From CBDCCV01 sp965215025 (GTDB lineage: Bacteria; Bacteroidota; Rhodothermia; Rhodothermales; Salinibacteraceae): a DNA stretch of 64,000 nt. Position 1 is the first letter of the stretch. Each line of letters begins with the position of its first letter. A program made the translations under genes and the position numbers. This document shows positions 25,331-33,833 of this stretch, piece by piece. The stretch lies in NCBI GenBank assembly GCA_965215025.1, contig CBDCCV010000002.1, positions 62,001 to 126,000 on the forward strand, read 5' to 3'. Below the pieces are notes generated by a model that was not told the DNA's origin, did not search any database, and saw nothing but the letters and a program-made list of their open reading frames with translations.

Positions 25331-26127
25331 GCCAGCGCTCTCAAACGCCGCCTCCCACGCCGCCGGAGCCGTCCGCTGAAGCGCCTGCGGCAGGGGAGGA
25401 GCGCGCTTACACGCGCGGGCAGAAGGCGCGGGCGTACGCCGTGCACGTCTACACGGCCTCGGGCGTCGTCTTCGCCTTTTTGGCCGCCGCCGAGGTCGCC
25501 TCCGAGGCGACCCGGCCGCTGTGGGTGTTCGTCTGGCTGGCCGTGGCCGTCTTCATCGACGCGACCGACGGGCCGCTCGCGCGTCGCTTCGAGGTCAAGA
25601 AACGCGCGGCGCGCATCGGCGGGCGCACCATCGACGACATCGTGGACTACCTCACCTTCACGTTCATCCCGCTGCTCCTGGTCTGGCGCATGGACTGGCT
25701 GCCGGGGCCGGACGGCCTCTGGGTGGCGCCCACAATGATGGTGAGCCTGCTGGGCTTTGCCAACACAGCGGCCAAGCAGGAAGCGGACGGCTTTTTCCTG
25801 GGCTTCCCCTCGTACTGGAGCATGGTGGTGTTCTACGTGGGGCTGTGGGCGGCGCCCGTCTACGCGCCCTACGGCCCGTACGTCTCGCTTGCGGTGGTGC
25901 TCGTGCTGGCCGCGCTCACGGTGCTGCCCGTGCGCTTCATCTACCCGAACCAGGCGCCTAAGCCCTGGCGCTGGCCCGTCACGCTCGGCGCCGTGGCGTG
26001 GACGCTCCTCCTCTTCGCCATGCTGCCGGGCTACCCCGAGGCGCCCGTCTGGCTCATGCTCGTCTCGCTCGTCTACCCGCTCTTCTACTTCGCCCTCTCG
26101 TTCTACCTCGACGCGCGCGGCCGGTAG
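25327..26127 (+). CDS. pcs: CDP-alcohol phosphatidyltransferase, phosphatidylcholine synthase-like
   Basis: An integral-membrane enzyme of 266 residues, ~8 hydrophobic segments. The CDP-alcohol transferase motif is DATDGPLARRFEV...GRTIDDIVDY, with the spacing seen in phosphatidylcholine synthase (Pcs), which joins CDP-diacylglycerol and choline. The proline-rich first 30 residues are probably cytoplasmic. Coupled (4-bp overlap) to the second EEP hydrolase. Choline specificity is inferred from motif spacing and is not certain. Confidence 0.85.
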   Translation: MSQRSQTPPPTPPEPSAEAPAAGEERAYTRGQKARAYAVHVYTASGVVFAFLAAAEVASEATRPLWVFVWLAVAVFIDATDGPLARRFEVKKRAARIGGRTIDDIVDYLTFTFIPLLLVWRMDWLPGPDGLWVAPTMMVSLLGFANTAAKQEADGFFLGFPSYWSMVVFYVGLWAAPVYAPYGPYVSLAVVLVLAALTVLPVRFIYPNQAPKPWRWPVTLGAVAWTLLLFAMLPGYPEAPVWLMLVSLVYPLFYFALSFYLDARGR

Positions 26128-26134
26128 CGGCTGC

Positions 26135-26200
26135 CGCGACGATGGACGGATGACTTGCAGCTTCTACCGTCGTCGTTCGTCTGCCGTCGTTCGTCAACGA
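26135..26200. terminator. 'gacgac' inverted-repeat arms between convergent genes (family D)
   Basis: Left arm cgacgatggacggatgac and right arm gtcgtcgttcgtctgccgtc are roughly reverse complements. It lies between the convergent ends of pcs and the epimerase::hydrolase gene. Confidence 0.5.
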
Positions 26201-27369
26201 GCCGCCTCGCCGAAGTGCTTTGCCAGAAGCGGCGCGTAAAGGCCGAGGTCCACGTCCTGGAACGCATGGCGCCCCCCCGGCACGAGCGCGAGGCGCGCGT
26301 CCGGCAGCGCCGCGTGCAGGCGCAGCGGCGCCGAGAGCGGGAAGAGGTCGTCGCGGTCCACCGCGCTCACGAGCGTTTCGTGAGCGATCTCTCGGGCGGC
26401 GGCCTCCATCGCTTCGGAGTGCGCCGGCAGTGTGCGGACGAAGCGCGCCGTGCGCCTAAAGAGCGCGGGCCAATCCGCGTGCACGCGCTCCAGAAGCTGC
26501 GCGAGCCGGGGCCGTTCCTCAGCGATAGCCTCGGCGTCCAGGCGCGCGGTCATCCTTTCCACGAGCGCCGCGTCCCAGCGCAGGCACGCGCCGTGCACGG
26601 CCAGCCGCCCGACGCGCTCCGGATGCCGCCGGGCGAAGTGCAGCGCCATGTACCCGCCCATCGAGAAGCCGAAGACGTGCGCCGTTTCGACCTCGAAATG
26701 GTCGAGCGCGGCGCGGGCGTTGTCGGCGAAAAGGTCGGCCGTGAACTCGGTCTCTGGAAAGGCGGACGAGGCGCCGTGCCCGGCGAAGTCGAGGGCGAGG
26801 ACGTGGAAGCGCGGTTCGAGGCGGCGCGCGAGCGCCTCGGTCTCGGTGGCCGTGGTTCCGGCGGCGCCATGGAGAAGAAGGACGGCAGGACGTCCGCGCC
26901 GGCCCCATGCGTAGACGGCGAGGTGGCCGCCCCGGTACGGCACGCGCGCCGGCTCCGGCAGGGCGGACACGCCTTCGCACAGCTCGATGAGGACGCCGTG
27001 CGTATCCTTCGGATGGAGGAAAAAGATGCGCTTGCCGTCGGCGCCGGGCGAAGGCGCATCGGAGAGCGGGCGCAGGCCGAGTTCTTTCGCGCGCTCGAAA
27101 GCGGCTTCCACATCGTCCACCTCAAAGGCGAGGTGGTGCAGCCCCTCGCCCTTTTTCTCCAGGAAACGCGCCACGGGCGAGTCTTCCGCGACGGACTCCA
27201 GCAGCTCCAGCTTCGCCGTCCGCGCGTCGATGAAGTGCGTCCGGACGCCCTGCGCGCGGACGGTCTCGGCCTTGTACGGCCCGGCGCCGAGGAGCTTTTC
27301 GTAAAGCGCCGCCACGGCCTCGGGGTTTTCCACGGCGATGCCGATGTGTTCGAGCGCTGAAAGGTTCAC
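26194..27369 (-). CDS. Methylmalonyl-CoA epimerase fused to an alpha/beta hydrolase
   Basis: 391 residues from a GTG at 27369; upstream in-frame codons are repeat DNA. Residues ~1-135 are a complete VOC/methylmalonyl-CoA epimerase: LEHIGIAVENPEAVAALYE, GEGLHHLAFEVDDVEAA and the closing HGVLIELCE. Residues ~150-391 are an alpha/beta hydrolase: LLLHGAAGTT (oxyanion), FGFSMGG (nucleophile Ser), and GGRHAFQDVD (His). Both parts look catalytically intact. Stand-alone epimerase normally ends at ELCE, so a lost stop or small indel could have joined two adjacent genes. Divergent from the CDF transporter. Confidence 0.85.
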   Translation of the reverse strand: MNLSALEHIGIAVENPEAVAALYEKLLGAGPYKAETVRAQGVRTHFIDARTAKLELLESVAEDSPVARFLEKKGEGLHHLAFEVDDVEAAFERAKELGLRPLSDAPSPGADGKRIFFLHPKDTHGVLIELCEGVSALPEPARVPYRGGHLAVYAWGRRGRPAVLLLHGAAGTTATETEALARRLEPRFHVLALDFAGHGASSAFPETEFTADLFADNARAALDHFEVETAHVFGFSMGGYMALHFARRHPERVGRLAVHGACLRWDAALVERMTARLDAEAIAEERPRLAQLLERVHADWPALFRRTARFVRTLPAHSEAMEAAAREIAHETLVSAVDRDDLFPLSAPLRLHAALPDARLALVPGGRHAFQDVDLGLYAPLLAKHFGEAAR

Positions 27370-27500
27370 GTGTTTGCGTGGGGACGTATTCAGGTGTTCG
27401 AGTTCGGAGACGGGGTCAGGGGGTGTAAGAAAACGCCGGAGCAATGGCGCGTCAACACCCGAACACGCAGGCACGCGCTGCGGTACAGAAAGGCGATGGA
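27366..27500. repeat. 'acacccgaacac' repeat arms (family E)
   Basis: Fragments gtgtttgcgtgg, caggtgttcg and aacacccgaacacgc, partly inverted, fill the divergent gap between the epimerase::hydrolase and CDF genes. A similar array is at 43813-43881. Confidence 0.4.
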
Positions 27501-28473
27501 AGCGCCGATGCCACATAAAAAGAAACCGCAACGGGACCCGCGCCGCGTAGCGATGGGGCTAAGCTTGGCCGTGGCGCTCCTCATGCTCGTGGGCAAGGCC
27601 GCCGCGTACGCCGCCACCGGCAGCGCCGCCATCCTCTCCGACGCTGCCGAGTCGGTCGTGCACCTGTTTGCTACGGGCTTCGCGGGCTTCAGCCTCTGGT
27701 ACGCCGGCACGCCCGCCGACACGAGCCATCCCTACGGCCACGGCAAGATCGCCTACTTCGCTGCCGGCGTCGAGGGCGTCTTGGTGCTCGTGGCCGCCGG
27801 GGGCGTTTTGTACTCGGCCGCCGAGGCGTTCGTGTACGGGCCGTCGCTCGAAAGGCTCGGCTTCGGCCTCCTGGTCATCGGCGGGCTGACGCTCGTGAAC
27901 CTCGCCCTCGGCCTCTACCTCGTGCGCACGGGGCGGCGGACGAACAGCCTCGTCCTCGTCTCCAACGGGCAGCACGTCCTGGCCGACATGTGGACGAGCC
28001 TGGGCGTCCTCGCCGGCGTGGCGCTCGTGTGGGCGACGGGCCTAGCGTGGCTCGATCCGCTCGTGGCGCTTCTGGTGGCGGGCAACCTCGTCTGGGCCGC
28101 GTACGGCCTCCTTAAGCGCTCGGTGGCCGGCCTCATGGAAGAAGCCGACGCCGAGGCCACGCAGGCCATCCTGAGCGAACTCGAACGCGCCACGCGCCAC
28201 GGCGTTATCAGAAACTTCCACCAGGTGCGCCACCGCCGCGTGGGCGACGTCGTGTGGATCGAGTACCATCTGCTCTTCCCCGGCGCGTTGTCCATCACCG
28301 AGGCGCACGAGCGCTCGCACGCCGTCGAGGACGCCATCACGGTCCTCTTCCCCGAAGACGAAGTGCACGTCACCGCCCACCTGGAGCCGGCCGCCCACGC
28401 CGCCGCCCACCCCGAAGGCCACGCCGAGCCGTCCGATCCCTTGCGCGACTTCCGCCGGGCCGCCGAGCGCTGA
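27496..28473 (+). CDS. Cation diffusion facilitator family transporter
   Basis: A 325-residue CDF metal/proton antiporter (Zn, Fe, Co or Mn export). Six hydrophobic segments span residues ~15-215. Metal-site motifs are ILSDAAESVVHL (helix 2, D/S-D variant of HxxxD), SHPYGHGKIAY, and VLADMWTSLGVL (helix 5). The C-terminal cytoplasmic domain carries NFHQVRHRRVGD, IEYHLLFPG and a His-rich tail (AAHAAAHPEGH). Start ATG at 27496 has gaaagg upstream. Confidence 0.92.
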   Translation: MEAPMPHKKKPQRDPRRVAMGLSLAVALLMLVGKAAAYAATGSAAILSDAAESVVHLFATGFAGFSLWYAGTPADTSHPYGHGKIAYFAAGVEGVLVLVAAGGVLYSAAEAFVYGPSLERLGFGLLVIGGLTLVNLALGLYLVRTGRRTNSLVLVSNGQHVLADMWTSLGVLAGVALVWATGLAWLDPLVALLVAGNLVWAAYGLLKRSVAGLMEEADAEATQAILSELERATRHGVIRNFHQVRHRRVGDVVWIEYHLLFPGALSITEAHERSHAVEDAITVLFPEDEVHVTAHLEPAAHAAAHPEGHAEPSDPLRDFRRAAER

Positions 28474-28553
28474 TCCCATCCAAGCGCTGATCCCATCTGC
28501 GATGCCTCATGCCTGCCCTGGACTTCGCCTGGCCTGCCCTGGACTTCGCCTGG
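28468..28553 (+). repeat. Two small tandem duplications at the cls start
   Basis: gcgctgatcccatc occurs twice (28468-28481, 28484-28497) and a 21-bp unit beginning cctgccctggacttcgcctg occurs twice in tandem (28512-28532, 28533-28553). The latter encodes PALDFAW-PALDFAW at the start of cardiolipin synthase. Confidence 0.9.
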
Positions 28554-29972
28554 ATCTCCTGGACCACGGTGTACCTGGTCTTCGAGTGGGGCCTGCGCTT
28601 GGTCATGCTCGCCGTGGTGCCGCTAAAGCGCTCGCCACAGGCGGCCAGCGCCTGGCTTCTGCTCATCCTGGTCTTGCCCTGGGCCGGGCTGCTGCTCTAC
28701 CTCTTCATCGGGCAGCCCGAGATGCCGGCCTGGCGCAAAGCGCGCATCCGCCGCTTTGCCGAGGCCGTGCGCCCGCTGGTCGAGCGGCTCGCCCCCGCCT
28801 CGGTCCGCCAGGCCCCGGCGCTGCCTGCTCGCCAAGAGCCGGTCGCCTTTCTGGCCGAACAGATGGGCCGCTTCCCGCCGCGCGAGGGCAACGCCGTAGA
28901 CCTCCTCACCGACTATGAAGCTACCCTGAGCCGCCTGGCGCGCGACATCGACGCGGCCCGGCACCACGTCCACCTCCTCTACTACATCTTCGCCGACGAT
29001 GAGGCGACGCGGCCCGTCCTTGTCGCCATCGAGCGCGCCGCGCGGCGGGGCGTGGCGTGCCGCGTGCTCATGGACGCGCTCGGGTCGCGCAGCTACGTCA
29101 GGAAGCTCGTTCCCCGGCTTAAAGCCGCCGGCGCTGAGGTGCACGAGATGCTGCCGTACGGGTTTTTCCGTCGGTACCGCACGCGGCTCGACCTGCGCAA
29201 CCACCGCAAGATCGCCGTCATTGACGGGCGCACGGGCTACACCGGCTCGCAGAACCTCGTCAGCCCGAAGTACAAGAAAGGCATCGTCTACGAAGAACTC
29301 GTCGCGCGCGTGGAAGGGCCGGCCGTCTTGCAGCTCCAGTTCGTCTTTGCGGCGGACTGGTACCTGGAAACCGAGGAGGTGCTCCAGGGCGAGCGGCTTT
29401 TCCCCGAGCCGGAGCCGCGCGGCGGCGCCGTCGCGCAGGTGCTGCCAAGCGGGCCGCTCTTCGAGACGGAGACGACGCAGCGCCTGATCGTGGCCCTTCT
29501 CTATGCCGCGCGCAAGCGCGTGGTGATCACGACGCCGTACTTCATCCCGGACGCCGCGCTCTTGCAGGCGATGCAGACGGCCGTGCTGCGCGGCGTGTCC
29601 GTGGACCTGATCGTCTCCAGGAAAATGGATCAGCTTCTCGTCGGGCTGGCGCAGGAGTCGTACTACGACGACCTCTTGGCCGTGGGCGTGCGCGTGCACC
29701 GCTACCAGGAGCAGTTCCTGCACGCCAAGCACGTGAGCTTCGACGACGCGGTGGTGCTCATCGGGTCGAGCAACATGGACATCCGCTCCTTCAAGCTGAA
29801 CGGCGAGATCAGCCTCCTGGTCTACGGCGAGGCGTTCGCCCGGCGGCTTGGCTGCGAGCAGGAGCGCTACCTCGCCGGTGCCGAGCGGCTGACGCAAGCC
29901 GCCTGGGCGGAGCGCTCGCGCGCGCGCCGCCTGGCGCAGAACCTCGCCCGCCTGATGAGTCCGCTGCTCTGA
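28509..29972 (+). CDS. cls: Cardiolipin synthase (phospholipase D family)
   Basis: 487 residues. Two N-terminal membrane helices (~17-70), then two PLD domains with HKD motifs: NHRKIAVIDGRTGYTGSQN near 237-255 and LHAKHVSFDDAVVLIGSSN near 405-423. Condenses two phosphatidylglycerols (or PG with another phospholipid) to cardiolipin at the inner membrane. The N-terminus is extended by a perfect in-frame duplication (PALDFAW twice). Lies close to pcs and the EEP genes, a lipid-metabolism neighbourhood. Confidence 0.95.
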   Translation: MPALDFAWPALDFAWISWTTVYLVFEWGLRLVMLAVVPLKRSPQAASAWLLLILVLPWAGLLLYLFIGQPEMPAWRKARIRRFAEAVRPLVERLAPASVRQAPALPARQEPVAFLAEQMGRFPPREGNAVDLLTDYEATLSRLARDIDAARHHVHLLYYIFADDEATRPVLVAIERAARRGVACRVLMDALGSRSYVRKLVPRLKAAGAEVHEMLPYGFFRRYRTRLDLRNHRKIAVIDGRTGYTGSQNLVSPKYKKGIVYEELVARVEGPAVLQLQFVFAADWYLETEEVLQGERLFPEPEPRGGAVAQVLPSGPLFETETTQRLIVALLYAARKRVVITTPYFIPDAALLQAMQTAVLRGVSVDLIVSRKMDQLLVGLAQESYYDDLLAVGVRVHRYQEQFLHAKHVSFDDAVVLIGSSNMDIRSFKLNGEISLLVYGEAFARRLGCEQERYLAGAERLTQAAWAERSRARRLAQNLARLMSPLL

Positions 29973-30023
29973 GCGCGCCGCCTTAGGGACGCGCCCCCGC
30001 CACGACGCCTGCACCAAAGGCCG

Positions 30024-30298
30024 TCAAAACCGCCCGACGCCGAGGCTCAGTCCGGTCACCGGACGGCCGTGCGCCGGGGCGTAGCCGAGGTACACGCTCC
30101 CACGCAGCCCGCCGCTGTACGCCGCCTCGGGCCGCAGCACGGCAATCCCGCGCAGGTCCAGGCCCAGCCGGGACGTGTGCGCGGCGTCGCGCGGGCGGCG
30201 GCGTGGGACATCACCGTCTCGCTCATGGGCGCGTGCACGGCGCAGCCGGCGGCCAGGAAGAGAACCGGAAGGAGCGCAACCGGTTTTCGGAGCAGCAT
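30024..30298 (-). pseudogene. Frameshifted small lipoprotein / outer-membrane barrel remnant
   Basis: The ATG at 30298 opens MLLRKPVALLPVLFLAAGCAV, a clear lipoprotein signal. After VMSHAAARATP the frame becomes arginine/cysteine-rich nonsense, while the neighbouring frame reads SRLGLDLRGIAVLRPEAAYSGG and ends VTGLSLGVGRF at 30024, which looks like beta-strands ending in the aromatic residue of an outer-membrane barrel. One indel near 30190-30220 would join them. The barrel part is too short to be complete. Confidence 0.5.
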
Positions 30299-30414
30299 GG
30301 AAGCAGAAGGAGAAAGCACCGGCCAAGGGAAGGGAACGCTCGAAAAGCCGCCGGGCGTTTGCGCGGAGTAACAGGTTTCTCGTCGCCACTCATCATGTTC
30401 AGATCGCATACTCG

Positions 30415-31764
30415 ATTATCGAAAACCCAAGAGCGAAAACTGAAACCGCCCGCGCCCTCGCCGTCGAGCGCCTCCTGCGCATCGAGGAAGAAGGCGCGTA
30501 CGTCGGCCTCGAAGACGCCGGCGAGGCGGCCGACGCGCGCGAGGCGCGGCAGGCCACCGAGTACGTCGCCGGCGTGACGCGCCACCGCCGCTGGCTCGAC
30601 TTCGTCCTCAGCCAATTCTACCGGGGTGATTTTTCCGGAATGGAGCCGCGCCTGAAACAGATCCTGCGCGTGGGCCTCTACGACTTCCTCTTCCTGCACA
30701 CGCCGCCGCACGCCGCCTTGAACGAGGCCGTCGAGCTGGCCAAGCGGCAGGTCCGCCCCGGCGCCGGCCGCCTCACCAACGGCATCCTTCGCTCGATCCA
30801 GCGCCAGAAGGATGACCTCCCGAAGCCCGATACGGGCGATGTGGCCGAAGACCTCGCCCTCCGCCACTCGCACCCGACGTGGATGGTGCGCCGCTGGCTG
30901 GATCGCTTCGGCGCGGAGGAGACCGTGGCGCTTCTGGAGTGGAACAACCGCCGCCCCGTCTACGGCCTACGCCTGAACCCGCAGCGCACCACGCCGGACG
31001 CCTTCCGCAAGACGCTCGCGGAGGCGGGCGCGGAGTGGGAGCCGCCGCTCTACTTAGGCGACTTCGTGCGGACGCAGAGCGTGCAGCCCGTCCTCCGCGC
31101 CGGCCTGTTGCAGAACGGCACCTGCGCCGTGCAGGACGAAGCGGCCGGCCTCGTCGTGCGCCTCCTCGACTCGCAGCCCGGCGAGATGATCATCGACGGT
31201 TGCGCCGCGCCGGGCGGCAAGGCCTGCTACGCCGCCGCCCAGATGGGGGGCCAAGGCCGCGTCCTCGCCTTCGACGTCCACCGCGCGCGCCTCCGCCTCG
31301 TCCACCACGCCGCCCGTCAGCAGGGCTTCTCGGAAACGATCCAGACCGAGGCAGCGGACTTGCGCTCTGTAGCCCGCCGCCCGGAGCCGCCGCAGGCCGA
31401 CCGTGTGCTCCTCGATGCGCCGTGCTCCGGCCTGGGCGTCCTCGCCAAGCGCGCCGATCTCCGCTGGCAGCGTACCCGCGACGATCTCGATGATCTGGCG
31501 ACGCTCCAGGACGAACTCCTGCGTGCGGCGGCCCGCCTCGTACGGCCCGGTGGGCTGCTCGTCTACGCCACCTGCACCACCGAGCCGGAGGAGAACGAGG
31601 CGCGCGTAGCCGCTTTCCTGGAGCAGCACGACGGCTTCGCGCTCGAATCGGCGAGCGGCTTCGTCCCGGACGCGCTGGTCACGCCGGAGGGTTTTTATGC
31701 CACGCTTCCGCACCGGCACGGCGTAGACGGCGCCTTTGGCGCGCGACTCCGGCGTCGGGCGTGA
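30415..31764 (+). CDS. rsmB: 16S rRNA (cytosine-967-C5)-methyltransferase
   Basis: RsmB/Fmu: N-terminal NusB-like RNA-binding domain (TARALAVERLLRIEEEGAYV, then LKQILRVGLYDFLFL) and a C-terminal SAM domain with DGCAAPGGKACY, LLDAPCSGLGVL (motif IV Cys) and LLVYATCTTEPEENE (catalytic Cys). No in-frame ATG, GTG or TTG exists near the expected start; the ATT at 30415 would give the normal ~449 residues, while the next upstream start (GTG 30175) adds 80 residues of unrelated sequence. A start-proximal frameshift or a rare ATT start is possible. Confidence 0.92.
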   Translation: MIENPRAKTETARALAVERLLRIEEEGAYVGLEDAGEAADAREARQATEYVAGVTRHRRWLDFVLSQFYRGDFSGMEPRLKQILRVGLYDFLFLHTPPHAALNEAVELAKRQVRPGAGRLTNGILRSIQRQKDDLPKPDTGDVAEDLALRHSHPTWMVRRWLDRFGAEETVALLEWNNRRPVYGLRLNPQRTTPDAFRKTLAEAGAEWEPPLYLGDFVRTQSVQPVLRAGLLQNGTCAVQDEAAGLVVRLLDSQPGEMIIDGCAAPGGKACYAAAQMGGQGRVLAFDVHRARLRLVHHAARQQGFSETIQTEAADLRSVARRPEPPQADRVLLDAPCSGLGVLAKRADLRWQRTRDDLDDLATLQDELLRAAARLVRPGGLLVYATCTTEPEENEARVAAFLEQHDGFALESASGFVPDALVTPEGFYATLPHRHGVDGAFGARLRRRA

Positions 31765-31801
31765 TGCGTTTGGGTGTTGTTTTTCAGGGCGGATTGCAGT
31801 T

Positions 31802-31829
31802 GTAGGGGCGAGGCGGGCCTCGCCTCTGC
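31802..31829. repeat. Family B palindrome (degenerate)
   Basis: Arms gtaggggcgaggc and gcctcgcctctgc with a few mismatches, in the rsmB-porV gap. Confidence 0.6.
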
Positions 31830-31992
31830 GCCCGCATGCGAGAGCAACGCCACCGCACGCGGGTTTGCGGATTCTTTTCCGATGGACGTCTTGCTCGGGA
31901 GCCGCGCGCGCCGCATCTTTTTGCAGGCGGCACGTCTTTTGTCGGTAGGTTTTCTCTCTGATCTACCTTTCTGAAATCCGCAGAGGCATTAC

Positions 31993-33213
31993 GTGGAGCG
32001 GTCGTTTTCTACCGAACCTATCGGGGTATTTTTTCTCAAAAGCGTTGCGGCGGCGCTGGTGTTTCTCATGCTTGGCGCGTCGGCGGCGCTGCCGGCGCGC
32101 GCGCAGGAGATCGCCAAGTATGGGGCCGAGTTCTTGGCCGGCGGCGTGGGTGCGCGCGCCATCGGGATGGGCGGGGCGCAGGTGGGGCTGGCCGCCGACG
32201 TGACGGCGGGCTACTGGAACGGCGCGGGGCTGAGCCGCATCGCCTACCCGGAGATCGCCTACATGCACGTGGAGCGCTTCGCGGGCGTCGTCTCCTTCGA
32301 CTACGCGGGCGGGGCGCTGCCTGTGAACGAGCGCTCGACGGTGGGCCTTTCGTTTTTCCGCAGCGGCGTGAACGACATCGTCAACACGCTCAGCGCCTGG
32401 AACCCCGACCTCGGCCAGCCGCGTCCGGACTACCTGAGCCGCATCACCCGCTTCTCCGCCGCCGATTACGCCTTTTTTCTGACCTACGCGCGAAGCGTCT
32501 CCGAAAAGCTGGCCGTGGGCCTCACCGGCAAGATCATCCGCCGCGGCATCGGCGACTTTGCCGACGCCTGGGGGTACAGCTTCGACCTCGGCGTGCAGTA
32601 CCGCACGGAGCGCTTCGCGCTCGGCGCCAATCTGCAAGACCTCTCCACCATGATGCAGAGCTGGAGCATCAACCCGGACGCCTTTTCGGTGGACTGCGCC
32701 GATTCGGGCGGCGCGCCGTTTGAGGCCTGCATCGACCCGGAGACCGGCCAAGCCTACGAGAGCAACGCCGACCGCTACCGTGCCCTCTTCGACCAGCGGA
32801 TGCCCGAGGGCGGCACCGAACTCGTCCTGCCGGTGGCGCGCCTCGGCGCCGGGACGATGCTCCCTGTGGCCGGGGCGAGCGAGGTTACGCTGGGCCTGGA
32901 CATGGACGTGTTTTTCGACGGGCGGGGCGCTTACGCAGCCAGCGTTGGCGACGTGTCGTTCGAGCCGCGCCTCGGCGCCGAGTTCGACTACCGGGGCGTG
33001 GTGGCGCTGCGCGGCGGGATCAGCCGCGTGCAGTACGGCGAGGATCTGGGGCTGAGTCTGACGCCCTCGGTGGGCGCGGGCCTGCGCCTGGCGCAGTTCT
33101 CCGTGGACTACGCCTTTGGCGACTTCGCGGGCGCCTCGAGGGATCTGGGTTTCTCGCACCGGATCTCGGCGCAGCTTCGCCTGGAGCAGCCTCGCCTCAA
33201 GCGCGGGGATTGA
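31993..33213 (+). CDS. PorV/PorQ family outer-membrane protein
   Basis: 406 residues from a GTG. Signal peptide ~1-37 (AALVFLMLGASAALPARAQ), then KYGAEFLAGGVGARAIGMGGAQVGLAADVTAGYWNGAGLS, the diagnostic N-terminus of PorV/PorQ-like FadL-fold barrels. Beta-strands alternate through to the end. PorV is the type IX secretion shuttle that binds cargo C-terminal domains; a PorQ-like or general family role is also possible. Other T9SS genes are not in this window. Confidence 0.85.
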   Translation: MERSFSTEPIGVFFLKSVAAALVFLMLGASAALPARAQEIAKYGAEFLAGGVGARAIGMGGAQVGLAADVTAGYWNGAGLSRIAYPEIAYMHVERFAGVVSFDYAGGALPVNERSTVGLSFFRSGVNDIVNTLSAWNPDLGQPRPDYLSRITRFSAADYAFFLTYARSVSEKLAVGLTGKIIRRGIGDFADAWGYSFDLGVQYRTERFALGANLQDLSTMMQSWSINPDAFSVDCADSGGAPFEACIDPETGQAYESNADRYRALFDQRMPEGGTELVLPVARLGAGTMLPVAGASEVTLGLDMDVFFDGRGAYAASVGDVSFEPRLGAEFDYRGVVALRGGISRVQYGEDLGLSLTPSVGAGLRLAQFSVDYAFGDFAGASRDLGFSHRISAQLRLEQPRLKRGD

Positions 33214-33305
33214 GTGTGGGTGTTTGGGCGGGTTAGGGGTTGCTGTTCTCTGGTGCTCCGGCTTGACCGTTCGCTGCTCCCTACTCACCGTTCAGACCTT
33301 TCGCC

Positions 33306-33334
33306 TTGACAGCGTGTAGTGCGGCGGGGAGATT
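33306..33334 (+). promoter_or_regulatory. Putative promoter for the lipoprotein gene at 33374
   Basis: TTGACA followed after 17 bases by GAGATT, with an AT-richer ttgataag just after. Weak -10. Confidence 0.35.
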
Positions 33335-33373
33335 GATAAGCGTTCTCTTTCCGAAAATCAGCCCCCCGATGCC

Positions 33374-33799
33374 ATGCAACGCCTTTCTGCGCTTGCCTTT
33401 TTTCTAGCGCTCGTCCTCAGCGGGTGCAGTCTGTTCCCGCCCGGCGGCGGCGCGGAGCGGCCGATGCTCACGACCGACCAAACCGCTTACGACGCCGGCG
33501 AGCGCCTCACGCTCCGCCTCGAAAACCGAACGGACGAGCAGTTTGGCTACAACTTGTGCTTCGCTATGCTGGAGCGGCGCGCGAAAAACGGTTGGGCTGA
33601 GGTCGAGGGCGGCTGGATCGCGGGCGACGGTGCCTGCCCGGCCATCCTGATCGTGCTACGCCCCGGCCAAACCGGCACCTTCACCGAAACGCTCCGCAGC
33701 GACCTCTCGCGCGGAACGTACCGCTTCACCGAGCGCGTAGAAGTAGGCGACGACTACGACGAGCGAACGCTCGTCTCCAACACGTTCGTCATCCGGTAA
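33374..33799 (+). CDS. Immunoglobulin-like lipoprotein
   Basis: A 141-residue lipoprotein: ALAFFLALVLSGCSLF with a lipobox cysteine near 18. The rest resembles a single Ig-like domain of the 'bacterial Ig-like' intracellular proteinase inhibitor type: LTTDQTAYDAGERLTLRLENRT, NLCFAMLERR, RPGQTGTFTETL, YRFTERV, SNTFVIR. Probably displayed on the outer membrane; function unknown. Confidence 0.8.
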   Translation: MQRLSALAFFLALVLSGCSLFPPGGGAERPMLTTDQTAYDAGERLTLRLENRTDEQFGYNLCFAMLERRAKNGWAEVEGGWIAGDGACPAILIVLRPGQTGTFTETLRSDLSRGTYRFTERVEVGDDYDERTLVSNTFVIR

Positions 33800-33833
33800 A
33801 GCCGCCCACACGCCCATCCGCCCAAACCCAACC

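Noticed and set aside
30175..30414. 80-residue N-terminal extension of RsmB from GTG 30175
   Set aside because: Arg/Ser-rich, overlaps the opposite-strand lipoprotein remnant and makes the protein longer than the family.
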